From NCBI GenBank assembly GCA_022839785.1, contig JALHJW010000004.1, positions 62,001-126,000 on the forward strand: DNA of 64,000 nt, written 5' to 3'. A model generated the notes under the pieces. That model ran no database searches. It was not told the origin of the DNA and worked only from the letters and a program-made list of their open reading frames with translations. The position numbers were made by a program, and so were the translations under genes. Positions 40,726 to 48,832 of the stretch are shown here, one piece after another; position 1 is the stretch's first letter, and each line of letters starts with the position of its first letter. This stretch comes from Desulfovibrio sp. (GTDB taxonomy: Bacteria; Desulfobacterota; Desulfovibrionia; Desulfovibrionales; Desulfovibrionaceae).

Positions 40726-42534
40726 CTAGAGCAGGGCCGCCTCTTTCGCGGCGCGGCAGGTTCTGTCGCCGCTCCCCGCGGCCTCGGGCGTCTCCAGGAA
40801 CTGCATGCTGTACAGGCGCTGGTAGAGGGGGCAGCTCTCCAGGAGCGCGGCGTGCGGCCCTTCGGCGATGACCTTGCCCTTCTCCATGACCATGATCCGG
40901 TCGGCGTTCAGCACGGTCGAAAGCCGGTGGGCGATGACGATGCTGGTGCGGCCCTGCATGAGGTTTTCCAGGGCCTGCTGCACGATGCGCTCGGATTCGG
41001 TGTCCAGGGCGCTGGTGGCCTCGTCCAGGATGAGCAGCGGCGGGTTCTTGAGCAGGGCGCGGGCGATGGTCAGGCGCTGCTTCTGCCCGCCGGAGAGCTT
41101 CACCCCCCGCTCGCCGATGACCGTGTCGTAGCCCTGCGTGAGCTGCTGGATGAAGTCGTGGGCGTAGGCCGCTCGCGCGGCGTCCTGCACGGCGTCCATG
41201 TCGATGGCCGCGCGGCCGTAGGCGATGTTCTCGGTGACGGAGGTGTTGAAGAGGAAGGTGTCCTGCGAGACCATGCCGATGTTCAGGCGCAGGGAGTCGA
41301 GGGTGTACTCCTCCACGGCCCGGCCGTTCATGAGGATGCGGCCGGATTCGGGCAGATAGAAGCGCGGGATGAGGTTGACCAGGGTGGTCTTTCCCGAGCC
41401 CGAGGGGCCGACCACGGCCACGGTCTCGCCTTTGCGCACGCAGAACGAGACGCGGTCCAGCGCGGGCGCGTCGCAGCCCGGATAACGGAAGGTCACGTCC
41501 TCGAAACGCAGTTCCTCCAGGGGCGGCTGAAATTCCGCGGACCCCTCGGTTTCCACGCTGATCTCGGGCGAGTCCAGGATGTCGAAGACGCGTTCCGCGC
41601 CCGCCAGGGCGCGCTGGATGTCCTTGTTGGACTCGGTCATCTTCTTGATGGGTTCATACAGCATGAGGAGCCCGGCGCAGAAGGAGAAGAAGGTGCCGGG
41701 CGTGGATTCGCCGCGGATGACCTGCATGCCGCCGTAGAAGATCACCAGGGCCGTGCCCAGCGCGCCCACTAGCTCCATGATCGGCGAGGACAGCTCGTTG
41801 TAGACGACCTCGCGCTTGAAGATGTGGATCAGGCGGCCGTTCTCTTCTTCAAAACGCGCCTTCTCCTTCTCCTCGTTGGCAAAGGCCTTGACCACCCGGA
41901 TGCCGCTGAACGACTCCTGCAGAAAGACCGAGATGTCGGCCAGCTTGACCTGGTTCTTGCGGCCCAGCTTGCGCAGCTTCTTGCCGAACCAGACGAAGGG
42001 GAACATGGCCAGGGGCAGCACCAGCACGGCCCAGAAGGCCAGGTAGGCGTTCTGGTAGAAGACCACGCCCACGAGCGCCACGATGGTCAGCACCTGGCGC
42101 ACGACCATGACCACCGCGGGCATGCTGCTGCGGATGGACATGACGTCGTAGATGATGCGCGACATGAGCATGCCGACCTGGTTGTCCTCGAAGAACCGCA
42201 GCGGCAGACGGACCATCTTGGCGAAGAGGTCGCGCCGGATCAGCTCCAGGACTTCCAGGCCGCAGGACTGCATGATGTAGTTCTGGAAGAAGCGGCCGAA
42301 CCCCTTGATCAGGACCACCGCGACGAAGACCAGGGGCAGCCATTTCAGGGCGCTGGCGTCCTTGTTGATGAAGATGTCGTCCAGGGCGGGCTTGACCAGG
42401 TAGGCCGAGGCCGCCGTGGCCGCGGCCACCACGCCCATGCAGGCGAAGGCCACGGCGATGCGGACCCAGAAGGGACCGAAATAGCCCAGGCAGCGTTTGA
42501 GAAGATAGGTATTGTAGTTCTTCGGGGTATGCAC
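40726..42534 (-). CDS. msbA: Lipid A export ABC transporter MsbA
   Basis: Flips core lipid A across the inner membrane using ATP. The 602 residues have a six-helix N-terminal half (about 15-310) and an ATPase with Walker A GPSGSGKTT (about 375-383), signature LSGGQKQR, Walker B LLILDEATSALD and H-loop IAHRLST. I start at GTG 42534 (VHTPKNYNTYL), preceded by AAGGAA; longer in-frame starts lack a ribosome site and include unlikely Cys/Arg-rich sequence. First gene of the lipid A-type cluster (DUF374, deacetylase, acyltransferase). Confidence 0.94.
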   Translation of the reverse strand: MHTPKNYNTYLLKRCLGYFGPFWVRIAVAFACMGVVAAATAASAYLVKPALDDIFINKDASALKWLPLVFVAVVLIKGFGRFFQNYIMQSCGLEVLELIRRDLFAKMVRLPLRFFEDNQVGMLMSRIIYDVMSIRSSMPAVVMVVRQVLTIVALVGVVFYQNAYLAFWAVLVLPLAMFPFVWFGKKLRKLGRKNQVKLADISVFLQESFSGIRVVKAFANEEKEKARFEEENGRLIHIFKREVVYNELSSPIMELVGALGTALVIFYGGMQVIRGESTPGTFFSFCAGLLMLYEPIKKMTESNKDIQRALAGAERVFDILDSPEISVETEGSAEFQPPLEELRFEDVTFRYPGCDAPALDRVSFCVRKGETVAVVGPSGSGKTTLVNLIPRFYLPESGRILMNGRAVEEYTLDSLRLNIGMVSQDTFLFNTSVTENIAYGRAAIDMDAVQDAARAAYAHDFIQQLTQGYDTVIGERGVKLSGGQKQRLTIARALLKNPPLLILDEATSALDTESERIVQQALENLMQGRTSIVIAHRLSTVLNADRIMVMEKGKVIAEGPHAALLESCPLYQRLYSMQFLETPEAAGSGDRTCRAAKEAALL

Positions 42535-42714
42535 GCGGAGGTGTTCCTTATGAGATGCCGGGGACTGGCCCGGCGCGGAGATACAGCGCTTCGGCGTCCC
42601 TTGGCAAGTGCGGCTTTTATCGATAAATCCTATGGGTCGGATGCGCAATCGCGGCGGGAATCGATTTGACCCCGGGGCCGCCCTATGCTTCCACCTGTCC
42701 CAGGAGGGACAACT

Positions 42715-43335
42715 ATGCCTGATTTCGAGCTGGACTGCCAGGGGCTGCCCTGCCCCCAACCCGTGCTGCGCTGCAAGGAATGCATCGACGCAAACCGGCC
42801 CGAGGGAGTGCGCGTGACCGTGGACAACGCGGCCGCGCGCGACAACGTCAGCCGCTTTCTGGCGACCCAGGGCTACGGCGTGGCCGTGGACGAGGTGGCC
42901 GGAGGCTGGCTCGTGACCGGCCTGCGCGGGGGCGACGCGCCCTGCGATTGCGAGGTCATGAGCAACGAGGCCCTGACCAAGGTCGGAGACGCTGCGACCA
43001 GCGGCATCGTGACCTTCATCACCACCGACGTCCTGGGCCGTGGCGACGACGAGCTGGGCGCGAAACTGATGGTCAATTTCCTCTCCACCCTGCCCGAACT
43101 CGGCTCGGACCTGTGGCGCATCGTGCTCGTCAACGGCGGCGTGAAGCTGGCCTGCGAAGGCTCGCCCTGCCTCGAAAAACTAGAGGCCCTGGCCGCCAGG
43201 GGCGTCACCATTCTGGTCTGCGGCACCTGTCTCGATTTCTTCGGCCTGTTGGAGAAGAAACGCGTGGGCGACACCACCAACATGCTCGACGTGGTGACCA
43301 GCCTGCAGATCGCGGGCAAGGTCATCCAGGCATAG
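42715..43335 (+). CDS. yedF: YedF, sulfurtransferase-like selenium metabolism protein
   Basis: A 206-residue protein. The N-terminal TusA domain contains CPQP with Cys13 (LDCQGLPCPQPVLRCKE), and the C-terminal half carries the YedF extension with VCGTCLDFFGLLEKKRVGDT and DVVTSLQIAGKV (DsrE-like). Members co-occur with SelD, so a role in supplying or partitioning selenium/sulfur for selenoproteins is supposed. An AGGAGGGAC site precedes the ATG. No selenium gene is next to it; its neighbours are msbA (divergent) and a pseudouridine synthase. Confidence 0.88.
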   Translation: MPDFELDCQGLPCPQPVLRCKECIDANRPEGVRVTVDNAAARDNVSRFLATQGYGVAVDEVAGGWLVTGLRGGDAPCDCEVMSNEALTKVGDAATSGIVTFITTDVLGRGDDELGAKLMVNFLSTLPELGSDLWRIVLVNGGVKLACEGSPCLEKLEALAARGVTILVCGTCLDFFGLLEKKRVGDTTNMLDVVTSLQIAGKVIQA

Positions 43336-43671
43336 GCATTCATCGGTTGCAGCGAAAGATGCCTTCGGCGCCAGCGATGCTGTCGTCATCCGTAAGACTC
43401 GCGGAGGATCGCTCGTCAAGCGGCTGGCGTAAGGGGTCTCTGGCCCCTTGGACTCCCGGCCTCCGGGCGGAACGATGCCTGGCCGAGTCTCGCGCGGTCG
43501 CAACGGCGTGACGGCGGGCGGGAGGGGACGGTCGGCGGCGACTAGACGGCAGGAAAGACCAAGACGTTTTTTCATGCCCCCACTCCCCGCGCCTTTATAT
43601 GAAAACCCGATCGCCCCACTCTCCCGCTGGCGCGGGAGAATGGAAAGAGACGGGCAGCGAGGTCCGCATGC
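43336..43671. other. Non-coding gap, one small hairpin
   Basis: A 336-bp gap between yedF and the pseudouridine synthase. It holds a short hairpin (CTCCCG/CGGGAG near 43621) and an AT-rich patch TTTATATGAAAACC near 43592 that could contain a -10 box for the downstream gene. Nothing else was recognised. Confidence 0.4.
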
Positions 43672-44487
43672 ATGGACGCCAAGCGCGATAAAAAGTTTCG
43701 GGAAAGAGAGGAAGGGACTCCCCTTCCCCGGTCTTCGCCCTCCTCCCCCGTCCCTCGTCTCAACAAGGCCCTGGCCCAGGCCGGGGTCTGCTCGCGGCGG
43801 GCGGCGGACGAGCTGATCTTTGCGGGCCGGGTGCGCGTGAACGGCGAGACGGTTGTCGAACCCGGCCGACGCGTGGAGCCTGGGCGGGACGTCATTGAGG
43901 TGGACGGGCGGCCGGTGGCCGCGCCGCCCGCGGACCACGTCTATGTCCTCCTGCACAAGCCCGTGGCCGTGGTGACCACGGTCAGCGACCCCGAGGGCCG
44001 TCCCACGGTGATGGAGCTGCTGCCGCCGCAATGGCGCGGCAGGCGGCTCGTGCCCGTGGGGAGGCTGGACGTCATGTCCGAGGGGCTCTTGCTGCTCACG
44101 GACGACGGCGAGCTGGTCAACCGCATGACCCACCCGCGCCACCACATGGCCAAGGTCTACGCCGTGACGGTCAAGGGGGACGTGCCCGGGGAGGCGCTGG
44201 AGGCCATGCGGCAAGGCATGCGGCTGGCCGAAGGCGAACGGCTGGCCCCGGCGGAGGCGCGCGTGGTGCGGCGTGAGGCCGGAAACACACTGCTGGAGCT
44301 GGTGCTCAGGCAGGGCGTGAACCGCCAGATCAGGCGCATGTGCCGCGACCTGGGGCTGACCGTGGTGCGTCTCGTACGCACGAAGGTGGGCCCGCTCTCC
44401 CTTGGGGAGCTGCCCAAGGGCAAGGCGCGGGCGCTGGACGCGGCGGAGGCGCAGGCCCTGCGCGCCGCGGCCGGGCTTACTGCCTGA
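43672..44487 (+). CDS. rRNA pseudouridine synthase (RsuA/RluB family)
   Basis: Isomerises uridine in rRNA. An S4 RNA-binding domain (RLNKALAQAGVCSRRAADEL) is followed by the catalytic domain with VGRLDVMSEGLLLLTDDGEL containing the catalytic Asp, HHMAKVYAVTVKG, and QGVNRQIRRMCRDLGLTVVRLVR. It has 271 residues. The first 28 residues (MDAKRDKKFREREEGTPLPR...) are encoded by a purine-rich stretch akin to the intergenic element at 31447; no other in-frame ATG, GTG or TTG precedes RLNKAL. The 16S/23S target is not decidable. Its 3' end overlaps lolA by 11 bp. Confidence 0.9.
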   Translation: MDAKRDKKFREREEGTPLPRSSPSSPVPRLNKALAQAGVCSRRAADELIFAGRVRVNGETVVEPGRRVEPGRDVIEVDGRPVAAPPADHVYVLLHKPVAVVTTVSDPEGRPTVMELLPPQWRGRRLVPVGRLDVMSEGLLLLTDDGELVNRMTHPRHHMAKVYAVTVKGDVPGEALEAMRQGMRLAEGERLAPAEARVVRREAGNTLLELVLRQGVNRQIRRMCRDLGLTVVRLVRTKVGPLSLGELPKGKARALDAAEAQALRAAAGLTA

Positions 44488-45121
44488 CCGTGTTGTCCTG
44501 GACCTGCACGCCCTTGGGCGGGGTGAACTCGAAGAGCTGGTCCGAGAGGCCCGGGTTCAGGGTCAGGTTGTCCAGCCCCAGCTTGTTGGCGTTACCGTAG
44601 AAATCCAGCAACAGCACGCTTTTGATCAGCCGGGTCTGCGGGTCCACCCAGACGTAGCCCTGAATCAGGCTGGGCTCGGGCTGCCGGGGCGTCAGGGCGA
44701 GCTTGGTCAGCCCGGCCTCGCTCCCCTGCTCCTCCACGAAGAATTCCTCGTCCAGTCTGGCCTGGCCGGAGATGAAGCGGATCATGGTCTTGGAGTTGAA
44801 GACCGCGGTCAGCGGGCTTTTCGAGGCCATCTTCTCGGAGGGCACGTAGTTCCAGACAGCGTCCTTGCCCACGATGAGCAGTTCCTTCTCGGGCCGGTCC
44901 GTCTCCCAGCGCACCAGGTTGGGCCGCTTGTAGGCGATGTTCCCGGTGCGCTGCTCCACCTGGCCGGTGGCGGCGTTTTTGAGTTGCTGCATGAAGTCGG
45001 CCCGGAAGCCGGTCAGGGCCTCATACTTCTTCTGGATGTCCTCGGTGATCTGGGCGGCGCGCAGCGGGGCGGCCAGGGCCGCCAGCAGACACATGAGAAG
45101 TGCGATGCGAAGTATTTTCAT
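44477..45121 (-). CDS. lolA: Outer-membrane lipoprotein carrier protein LolA
   Basis: Periplasmic chaperone that carries lipoproteins from LolCDE to LolB. Full length, 214 residues, with a signal peptide (MKILRIALLMCLLAALAAP, cleavage near residue 22). Family features: ADFMQQLKNAATGQVEQRTG, the aromatic VRWETDRPE, and LLLDFYGNANKLGLDNL and FEFTPPKGVQV near the end. Convergent with the pseudouridine synthase (11-bp overlap) and divergent from the ATC-hydrolase-like gene. The lipoproteins in this window (23.2 and 61.6 kb) are expected clients if destined for the outer membrane. Confidence 0.93.
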   Translation of the reverse strand: MKILRIALLMCLLAALAAPLRAAQITEDIQKKYEALTGFRADFMQQLKNAATGQVEQRTGNIAYKRPNLVRWETDRPEKELLIVGKDAVWNYVPSEKMASKSPLTAVFNSKTMIRFISGQARLDEEFFVEEQGSEAGLTKLALTPRQPEPSLIQGYVWVDPQTRLIKSVLLLDFYGNANKLGLDNLTLNPGLSDQLFEFTPPKGVQVQDNTVRQ

Positions 45122-45220
45122 TGCGTTGCCTTTTCTTTTTCCTGTATGGTCCTCGCGGCTCTCTCTCCCGCGAGAGGAGGCATGCTACCCGCGACCGGAA
45201 AAAAAGCAAGGGGAGCGCAG

Positions 45221-45694
45221 ATGTCCACGTCCGCCACCACGAATCTCGAACGCCGGACCATCGAGGCCAACATCCTGTCCGCGGTTTTCGACGTGCTCTC
45301 CGGCCGGATGACGCGCGAGGAGGCCCTGGAGGTCATCTGCGAAGTCACCCGGCGCGCGGCCTGGGAATTCGGCGCGGCCTTCGCCCGGCAGGCTGGCGGC
45401 GGCCCCGCCCTGGCCCACTTCGCCACCGTCCTCGACATCTGGCAGGCGGGAGACGCGCTGCGTGTGAAGGACGTGCGGCTCACCAAGAGCGCCCTCTCCT
45501 TCTCGGTCACGCGCTGCCGCTACGTGGAGCGCTACCGCGAGATGGGCCTGCCCGACGACCTCATCTACTGTCTCTCCTGCGCCCGGGACTACGCCTTCGC
45601 CCAAGCCTATTCGCCGCGTCTGGAGCTGCAGCGTCCGCAGATTATCGCCAAGGGCGCGCCCACCTGCGAATTCACCTTCACCTGGCGGGACTGA
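45221..45694 (+). CDS. ATC hydrolase-like protein (L-2-amino-thiazoline-4-carboxylate hydrolase family)
   Basis: A 157-residue protein matching the small ATC-hydrolase family, whose founding member opens a thiazoline ring on the way to cysteine. RCRYVERYREMGLPDD, YCLSCARDYAFAQAYSPRLEL and GAPTCEFTFTWRD follow the family layout, including conserved Cys residues. Homologues are widespread in anaerobes and most are uncharacterised, so the real substrate is open. AAGGGGAGCGCAG precedes the ATG. It lies just upstream of tmRNA and points the same way. Confidence 0.75.
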   Translation: MSTSATTNLERRTIEANILSAVFDVLSGRMTREEALEVICEVTRRAAWEFGAAFARQAGGGPALAHFATVLDIWQAGDALRVKDVRLTKSALSFSVTRCRYVERYREMGLPDDLIYCLSCARDYAFAQAYSPRLELQRPQIIAKGAPTCEFTFTWRD

Positions 45695-45732
45695 CGCCGG
45701 ACCTCCAGGGAGGCGGGCCGGGAAATGACGCC

Positions 45733-45760
45733 TTGCCTTTTGACCCGGCGGCATTATATG
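45733..45760 (+). promoter_or_regulatory. Promoter of tmRNA
   Basis: TTGCCT at 45733-45738, 16-base spacer, TATATG at 45755-45760, about 32 bases before the mature 5' end of tmRNA. It follows the ATC-hydrolase-like stop by 38 bp. Confidence 0.45.
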
Positions 45761-45791
45761 AAGTCCGACGCTCTTTGAAAGCAGCGCCTGT

Positions 45792-46153
45792 GGGGGCGCA
45801 CCGGTTTCGACGGGGACAGTGAAGCCGGAGTTGCAGGTCGAGGCGCCGCTGGCCTCGTAAAAAGCGGCAACCAAAATAATCGCCAACAACGATTACGACT
45901 ACGCACTGGCTGCCTAAGGGCAACCACGTCGGCACGGCAGACGCCAGATAAACCGCCGCCGGCGCAAAAAAACCATCTGACTGGCCTCATGGATCGGTCC
46001 GTTGTCCATGAGGCGAGAAAACTGACGGTCTAGGTTTCCGGGACGCCGTGAGTGGGGGCTTGTCCGGAAATGACGACGAAACCCAATCTAAACCTGTAGA
46101 TGCTCCGCGTGGAGCGTTCTCGGACGCGGGTTCAATTCCCGCCGCCTCCACCA
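45792..46153 (+). ncRNA. ssrA: Transfer-messenger RNA (ssrA)
   Basis: Rescues stalled ribosomes. The 5' end GGGGGCGCACCGGTTTCGAC and the 3' end with T-arm GGTTCAATTCCCGCCGCCTCCACCA form the tRNA-like part; the acceptor stem GGGGGCG/CGCCTCC pairs with one G-T. The tag reading frame 45882-45917 encodes ANNDYDYALAA-stop, close to the Desulfovibrio type. One-piece form, 362 bases, encoded CCA. This gene's end is a common integration target, but no integrase lies here. Confidence 0.97.
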
Positions 46154-46159
46154 TTTTTT

Positions 46160-46249
46160 GAAAATGTCGTGCCCGGCCTATGGAGCGCGACGCGAGACAG
46201 CCCCGGACGATTCGTCCGGGGCTGTCTCGCGTCGTGGAGCGACATTTTC
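46160..46249. repeat. Long nested inverted repeat behind tmRNA
   Basis: A 23-bp perfect dyad (46188-46210 with 46212-46234, core CAGCCCCGGACGATTCGTCC) is nested in a second 10-bp dyad GAAAATGTCG/CGACATTTTC (46160-46169 with 46240-46249). Together they could fold 90 bases, starting seven bases after the tmRNA CCA. It may be the tmRNA terminator, though no T-run follows. The 140-bp region up to the MFS gene has no other feature. Confidence 0.65.
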
Positions 46250-46389
46250 CGCTCCACCCCCTTCCCAAACGGCGGCTTTTGGAGGATGGCTCTGCGGTAT
46301 CCGATGCAAAACGCCGTTCAGGAAACGGCTCCTTCCGCCCGATGCGGAAAAAGCGCCCGGCGAACCGCGCCCCGGGACGCACCACGGAG

Positions 46390-47592
46390 ATGCCGCGCGA
46401 CATGACCCGCCCAGCCTCGACGCGAGCCGATCTGATCGTGCCCCTGGTCATGACCCTCATGGCCATCGGCACGATCTACGCCCCGCAGCCGCTTCTGCCG
46501 CTCCTGGCGGCGGAGTTCGGACTCGACGCGGCCTCGGCCTCCCTGATCGTCACGGCCACCCTCCTCCCCCTGGCCGCCGGGCCGCTGCTCTACGGCTTCC
46601 TGCTCGAAGCCGTCTCGACCAAGCGCACCATCGTCGTCTCCCTGGCCGTCATCGCCGCCACCCAGGCCGGACTGGCCGTGGCCGACGGCTTCGGCGTCTT
46701 CCTCGCGCTGCGCTTCACGCAGGGGCTGGCCGTGCCCGCGCTCCTCACCGCCCTGATGACGCACGTCTCCGCCGCGGCGAGGCCGGAGCGGGTGCACGCG
46801 GTCATGGCCACCTACATCGCGGCCACCACCCTGGGCGGATTCCTGGGCCGGTTCTTCTCGGGGATCGCCGCCGCCGAATGGGGACGGCGCGTGCCCTTCG
46901 CGGTCCTGGCGGTGGTGCTCGGGGGCTGCCTCGCGTTGGCGCGGACCCTGTCCGCGGACGCCCGCGCCCGGTTCGCCAAGCCCTCGCCCGGCGTGATCCG
47001 GAAGGTCCTGGCCCGGCCGGGCTTCCTCAAGGCCTACCTCATGGCCGCCTGCCTCTTTTTCGTCTTCACCGGCATGCTCAACCTTCTGCCCTTCCGGCTC
47101 ACCGAGATCGAGGGAACGGTTTCCTCGGCGCGCATCGGCTTCATGTACGCGGGCTATCTCGTGGGCATCGCGGCTTCGCTGTGGTCGCCGCGGGCGGCCG
47201 GGCCGCTGGGCGGACGCCGCGCCGTGCTCGTGGTCGGTCTGGCCGTGGAGGCGGTTTCGGTGCTCGTCTTCGCCGCGCCCTCGGCCTGGGCCATCTTCCT
47301 TTCCGTGGTGGTGCTCTGCGCGGGCATGTTCCTGGCCCACGCCGCGGCCCCCGGCATCCTCAACGCCGCCGCGCCCGACATGCGCGCCGTGGTCAACGGG
47401 TTGTACCTGGCCTTCTACTACAGCGGCGGGGCGCTCGGCTCCTACCTGCCCGGTCTGGCGCGCGAGGCGTTCGGTTTCCGGGCCGCGGTGGCCCTGCTCT
47501 TCGCCGTGGCGGCGTGCGCGGTCTGGCTGGCCTGGCGTCTCGGTCCCGAACTGTTCGCGGAAGCGTCCCCGGACGGGGGCCCCGAGGCGTAG
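46390..47592 (+). CDS. MFS transporter, YnfM-like exporter
   Basis: About 400 residues with twelve hydrophobic helices. Motif A-like loop LLEAVSTKRTIVVSL after helix 2 and a central cytoplasmic loop (about 185-200) divide two six-helix halves. The opening LMAIGTIYAPQPLLPLLAAEFG is typical of the YnfM/arabinose-efflux-type drug:proton antiporters. Substrate unknown. Several in-frame starts exist; ATG 46390 and 46402 both follow CGGAG, and earlier ones fall in the long inverted repeat. It is convergent with the DJ-1 gene and ends before a bidirectional hairpin. Confidence 0.82.
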   Translation: MPRDMTRPASTRADLIVPLVMTLMAIGTIYAPQPLLPLLAAEFGLDAASASLIVTATLLPLAAGPLLYGFLLEAVSTKRTIVVSLAVIAATQAGLAVADGFGVFLALRFTQGLAVPALLTALMTHVSAAARPERVHAVMATYIAATTLGGFLGRFFSGIAAAEWGRRVPFAVLAVVLGGCLALARTLSADARARFAKPSPGVIRKVLARPGFLKAYLMAACLFFVFTGMLNLLPFRLTEIEGTVSSARIGFMYAGYLVGIAASLWSPRAAGPLGGRRAVLVVGLAVEAVSVLVFAAPSAWAIFLSVVVLCAGMFLAHAAAPGILNAAAPDMRAVVNGLYLAFYYSGGALGSYLPGLAREAFGFRAAVALLFAVAACAVWLAWRLGPELFAEASPDGGPEA

Positions 47593-47624
47593 GATTGCCC
47601 AAAGGCCGACGCGGACGAGAAGAA

Positions 47625-47665
47625 ACGCCGCCCCGAGGGACCCGGAGGTCCCGCCGGGGCGGCGT
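47625..47665. terminator. Bidirectional hairpin between MFS and DJ-1/PfpI genes
   Basis: Outer stem ACGCCGCCCCG (47625-47635) / CGGGGCGGCGT (47655-47665) plus an inner GGGACC/GGTCCC stem. It lies between convergent genes and is preceded by AGAAA. Confidence 0.65.
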
Positions 47666-47683
47666 GCGGGATGCGGCGTACCG

Positions 47684-48271
47684 CTAAGGCTGGATGGTCG
47701 AGCCCAGGACCTTCAGGAATTGGCGCATCCATTCGGGGTGCGCGGGCCAGGCCGGGGCCGTGACCAGGTTGCCGTCGGTCACGGCGTTGCTGAAGGCGGC
47801 GTTGGGGCCGACGTAGGTGCAGCCCGAGCCTTCGATGTCCGGCTGGACCGCGGGATAGGCCATGCAGGTCCTGCCGGAGATCACGCCCGCCGCCACCAGC
47901 ACCTGCTGGCCGTGGCAGACGGCGGCGATGGGCTTGTTCGCGGCCGCCATTTTCTTCACGATGTCGATGACCTTGGGGTTCAGGCGGATGTACTCGGGCG
48001 CGCGGCCGCCAGGGATGACCAGGGCGTCGTAGTCCTCGGCCCTGACCGCGTCGAAGTCCGCGTTCAGGCCGAAGAAGTGCCCCGGTTTCTCGCTGTAGGT
48101 CTGGTAGCCGTCGAAGTCGTGCACCGCGGTGATGACTTTCTCCCCGGCCTTCTTGTCCGGGCAGACGGCATGGACCTCGTGCCCCACCATGAGCAGCATC
48201 TGGAAGGGCACCATGGCCTCGTAGTCCTCCACGAAGTCGCCCACGAGCATGAGAATCTTCTTGACCGCCAT
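47684..48271 (-). CDS. DJ-1/PfpI-family protein
   Basis: A 195-residue protein of the DJ-1/PfpI superfamily (stress-related deglycases, chaperones or proteases). Features: ILMLVGDFVEDYEAMVPFQ, the nucleophile elbow AAVCHGQQVLVAAG with Cys at about 118, and PGGRAPEYIRLNP. The His after the Cys (CHG) and a Glu near the N-terminus complete a likely triad; AVCHG is usual for YhbO/PfpI-like members. AAGGAGA precedes the ATG. It stands alone, convergent with the MFS gene. Confidence 0.9.
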   Translation of the reverse strand: MAVKKILMLVGDFVEDYEAMVPFQMLLMVGHEVHAVCPDKKAGEKVITAVHDFDGYQTYSEKPGHFFGLNADFDAVRAEDYDALVIPGGRAPEYIRLNPKVIDIVKKMAAANKPIAAVCHGQQVLVAAGVISGRTCMAYPAVQPDIEGSGCTYVGPNAAFSNAVTDGNLVTAPAWPAHPEWMRQFLKVLGSTIQP

Positions 48272-48362
48272 CGGCTGTCTCCTTGTGTTTGGGGTTCGTT
48301 CCAGGATGCATCCTAGCGCGGCCGCGCCTGCCGCGTCCAGCGCCGGGAGCGCGGCGAGGCGG

Positions 48363-48384
48363 AAAAAAACCGCGCGGCGCGGTC
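48363..48384 (-). terminator. Intrinsic terminator of the DUF2325 micro-operon
   Basis: On the minus strand ACCGCGC/GCGCGGT folds into a short hairpin (69-75 against 77-83 in window coordinates 48369-48383) directly followed by seven T. It lies 82 bp beyond the stop of the 38-residue ORF and before the DJ-1 gene. Confidence 0.7.
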
Positions 48385-48464
48385 ATCCTGGACGGCCTGT
48401 GCGACGATTGCGCGACGTTCGTCAGGCAGGGTTGGACCGGGAGTTTCCAGAGGCCTGTCGTGGT

Positions 48465-48581
48465 TCAGAGGGCGAACATCAGGAGCGCGGCCAGCAGGCA
48501 GTTCAGATAGTGGATCGCGCCCGCGGCCAGACCGCAGCCGAGTGCGCAGAGATATTCGGGGACCATCCGTTGCCGTGGCAT
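48465..48581 (-). CDS. 38-residue hydrophobic small protein
   Basis: ATG at 48581 with AAGGAGGAA eight bases upstream, a very good ribosome site. The product starts MPRQRMVPEYLCALGCG and has one membrane-length hydrophobic stretch (residues 10-38) with three Cys and one His (CALGCGLAAGAIHYLNC). It is the third gene of the DUF2325 operon, between the 62-residue ORF and the terminator. I recognise no family. It is too short for usual gene callers. Confidence 0.6.
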   Translation of the reverse strand: MPRQRMVPEYLCALGCGLAAGAIHYLNCLLAALLMFAL

Positions 48582-48643
48582 GACGTCTTCCTCCTTGGCT
48601 GCCCGGCCGCTCGCGGGCGGCCGGGGAATGCGGGGTTGCGGGG

Positions 48644-48832
48644 TCAGGGCGTCCGGGGCGGCGTCTCATCCGCTCCGGCAGGCGCGTCCGGCCCGTTCGT
48701 GCGTTCCCCCTCCGAGACCTGGGGGGGCTCGGTGTTACCGGTTTTCGGCGCGCCCGCGCCGAAGGGCGAGAGGGCCTTGGCCAGGAATTCTCTGGGCCGC
48801 AGATTGCTGCAGATGCTGGACCGGACGACCAT
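48644..48832 (-). CDS. 62-residue small protein, coupled to the DUF2325 gene
   Basis: ATG at 48832 shares one base with the TGA of the upstream gene (TGATG), a classic coupling arrangement, with CGGAGG seven bases before the ATG. Start MVVRSSICSNLRPREFLAK, a single Cys, then a Pro/Ala/Glu-rich, probably disordered tail (about residues 25-62). Unknown function. Its base composition is like its surroundings. Second gene of the putative Fur-controlled unit. Confidence 0.55.
   Translation of the reverse strand: MVVRSSICSNLRPREFLAKALSPFGAGAPKTGNTEPPQVSEGERTNGPDAPAGADETPPRTP

Noticed and set aside
43180..44214. Minus-strand frame over yedF and the pseudouridine synthase
   Set aside because: It crosses two plus-strand genes with clear family motifs and shows no motif itself.
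46140..46390. Prophage or island integrated at tmRNA
   Set aside because: No integrase, no repeat of the tmRNA 3' end and no compositional shift follow; the adjacent MFS gene looks native.
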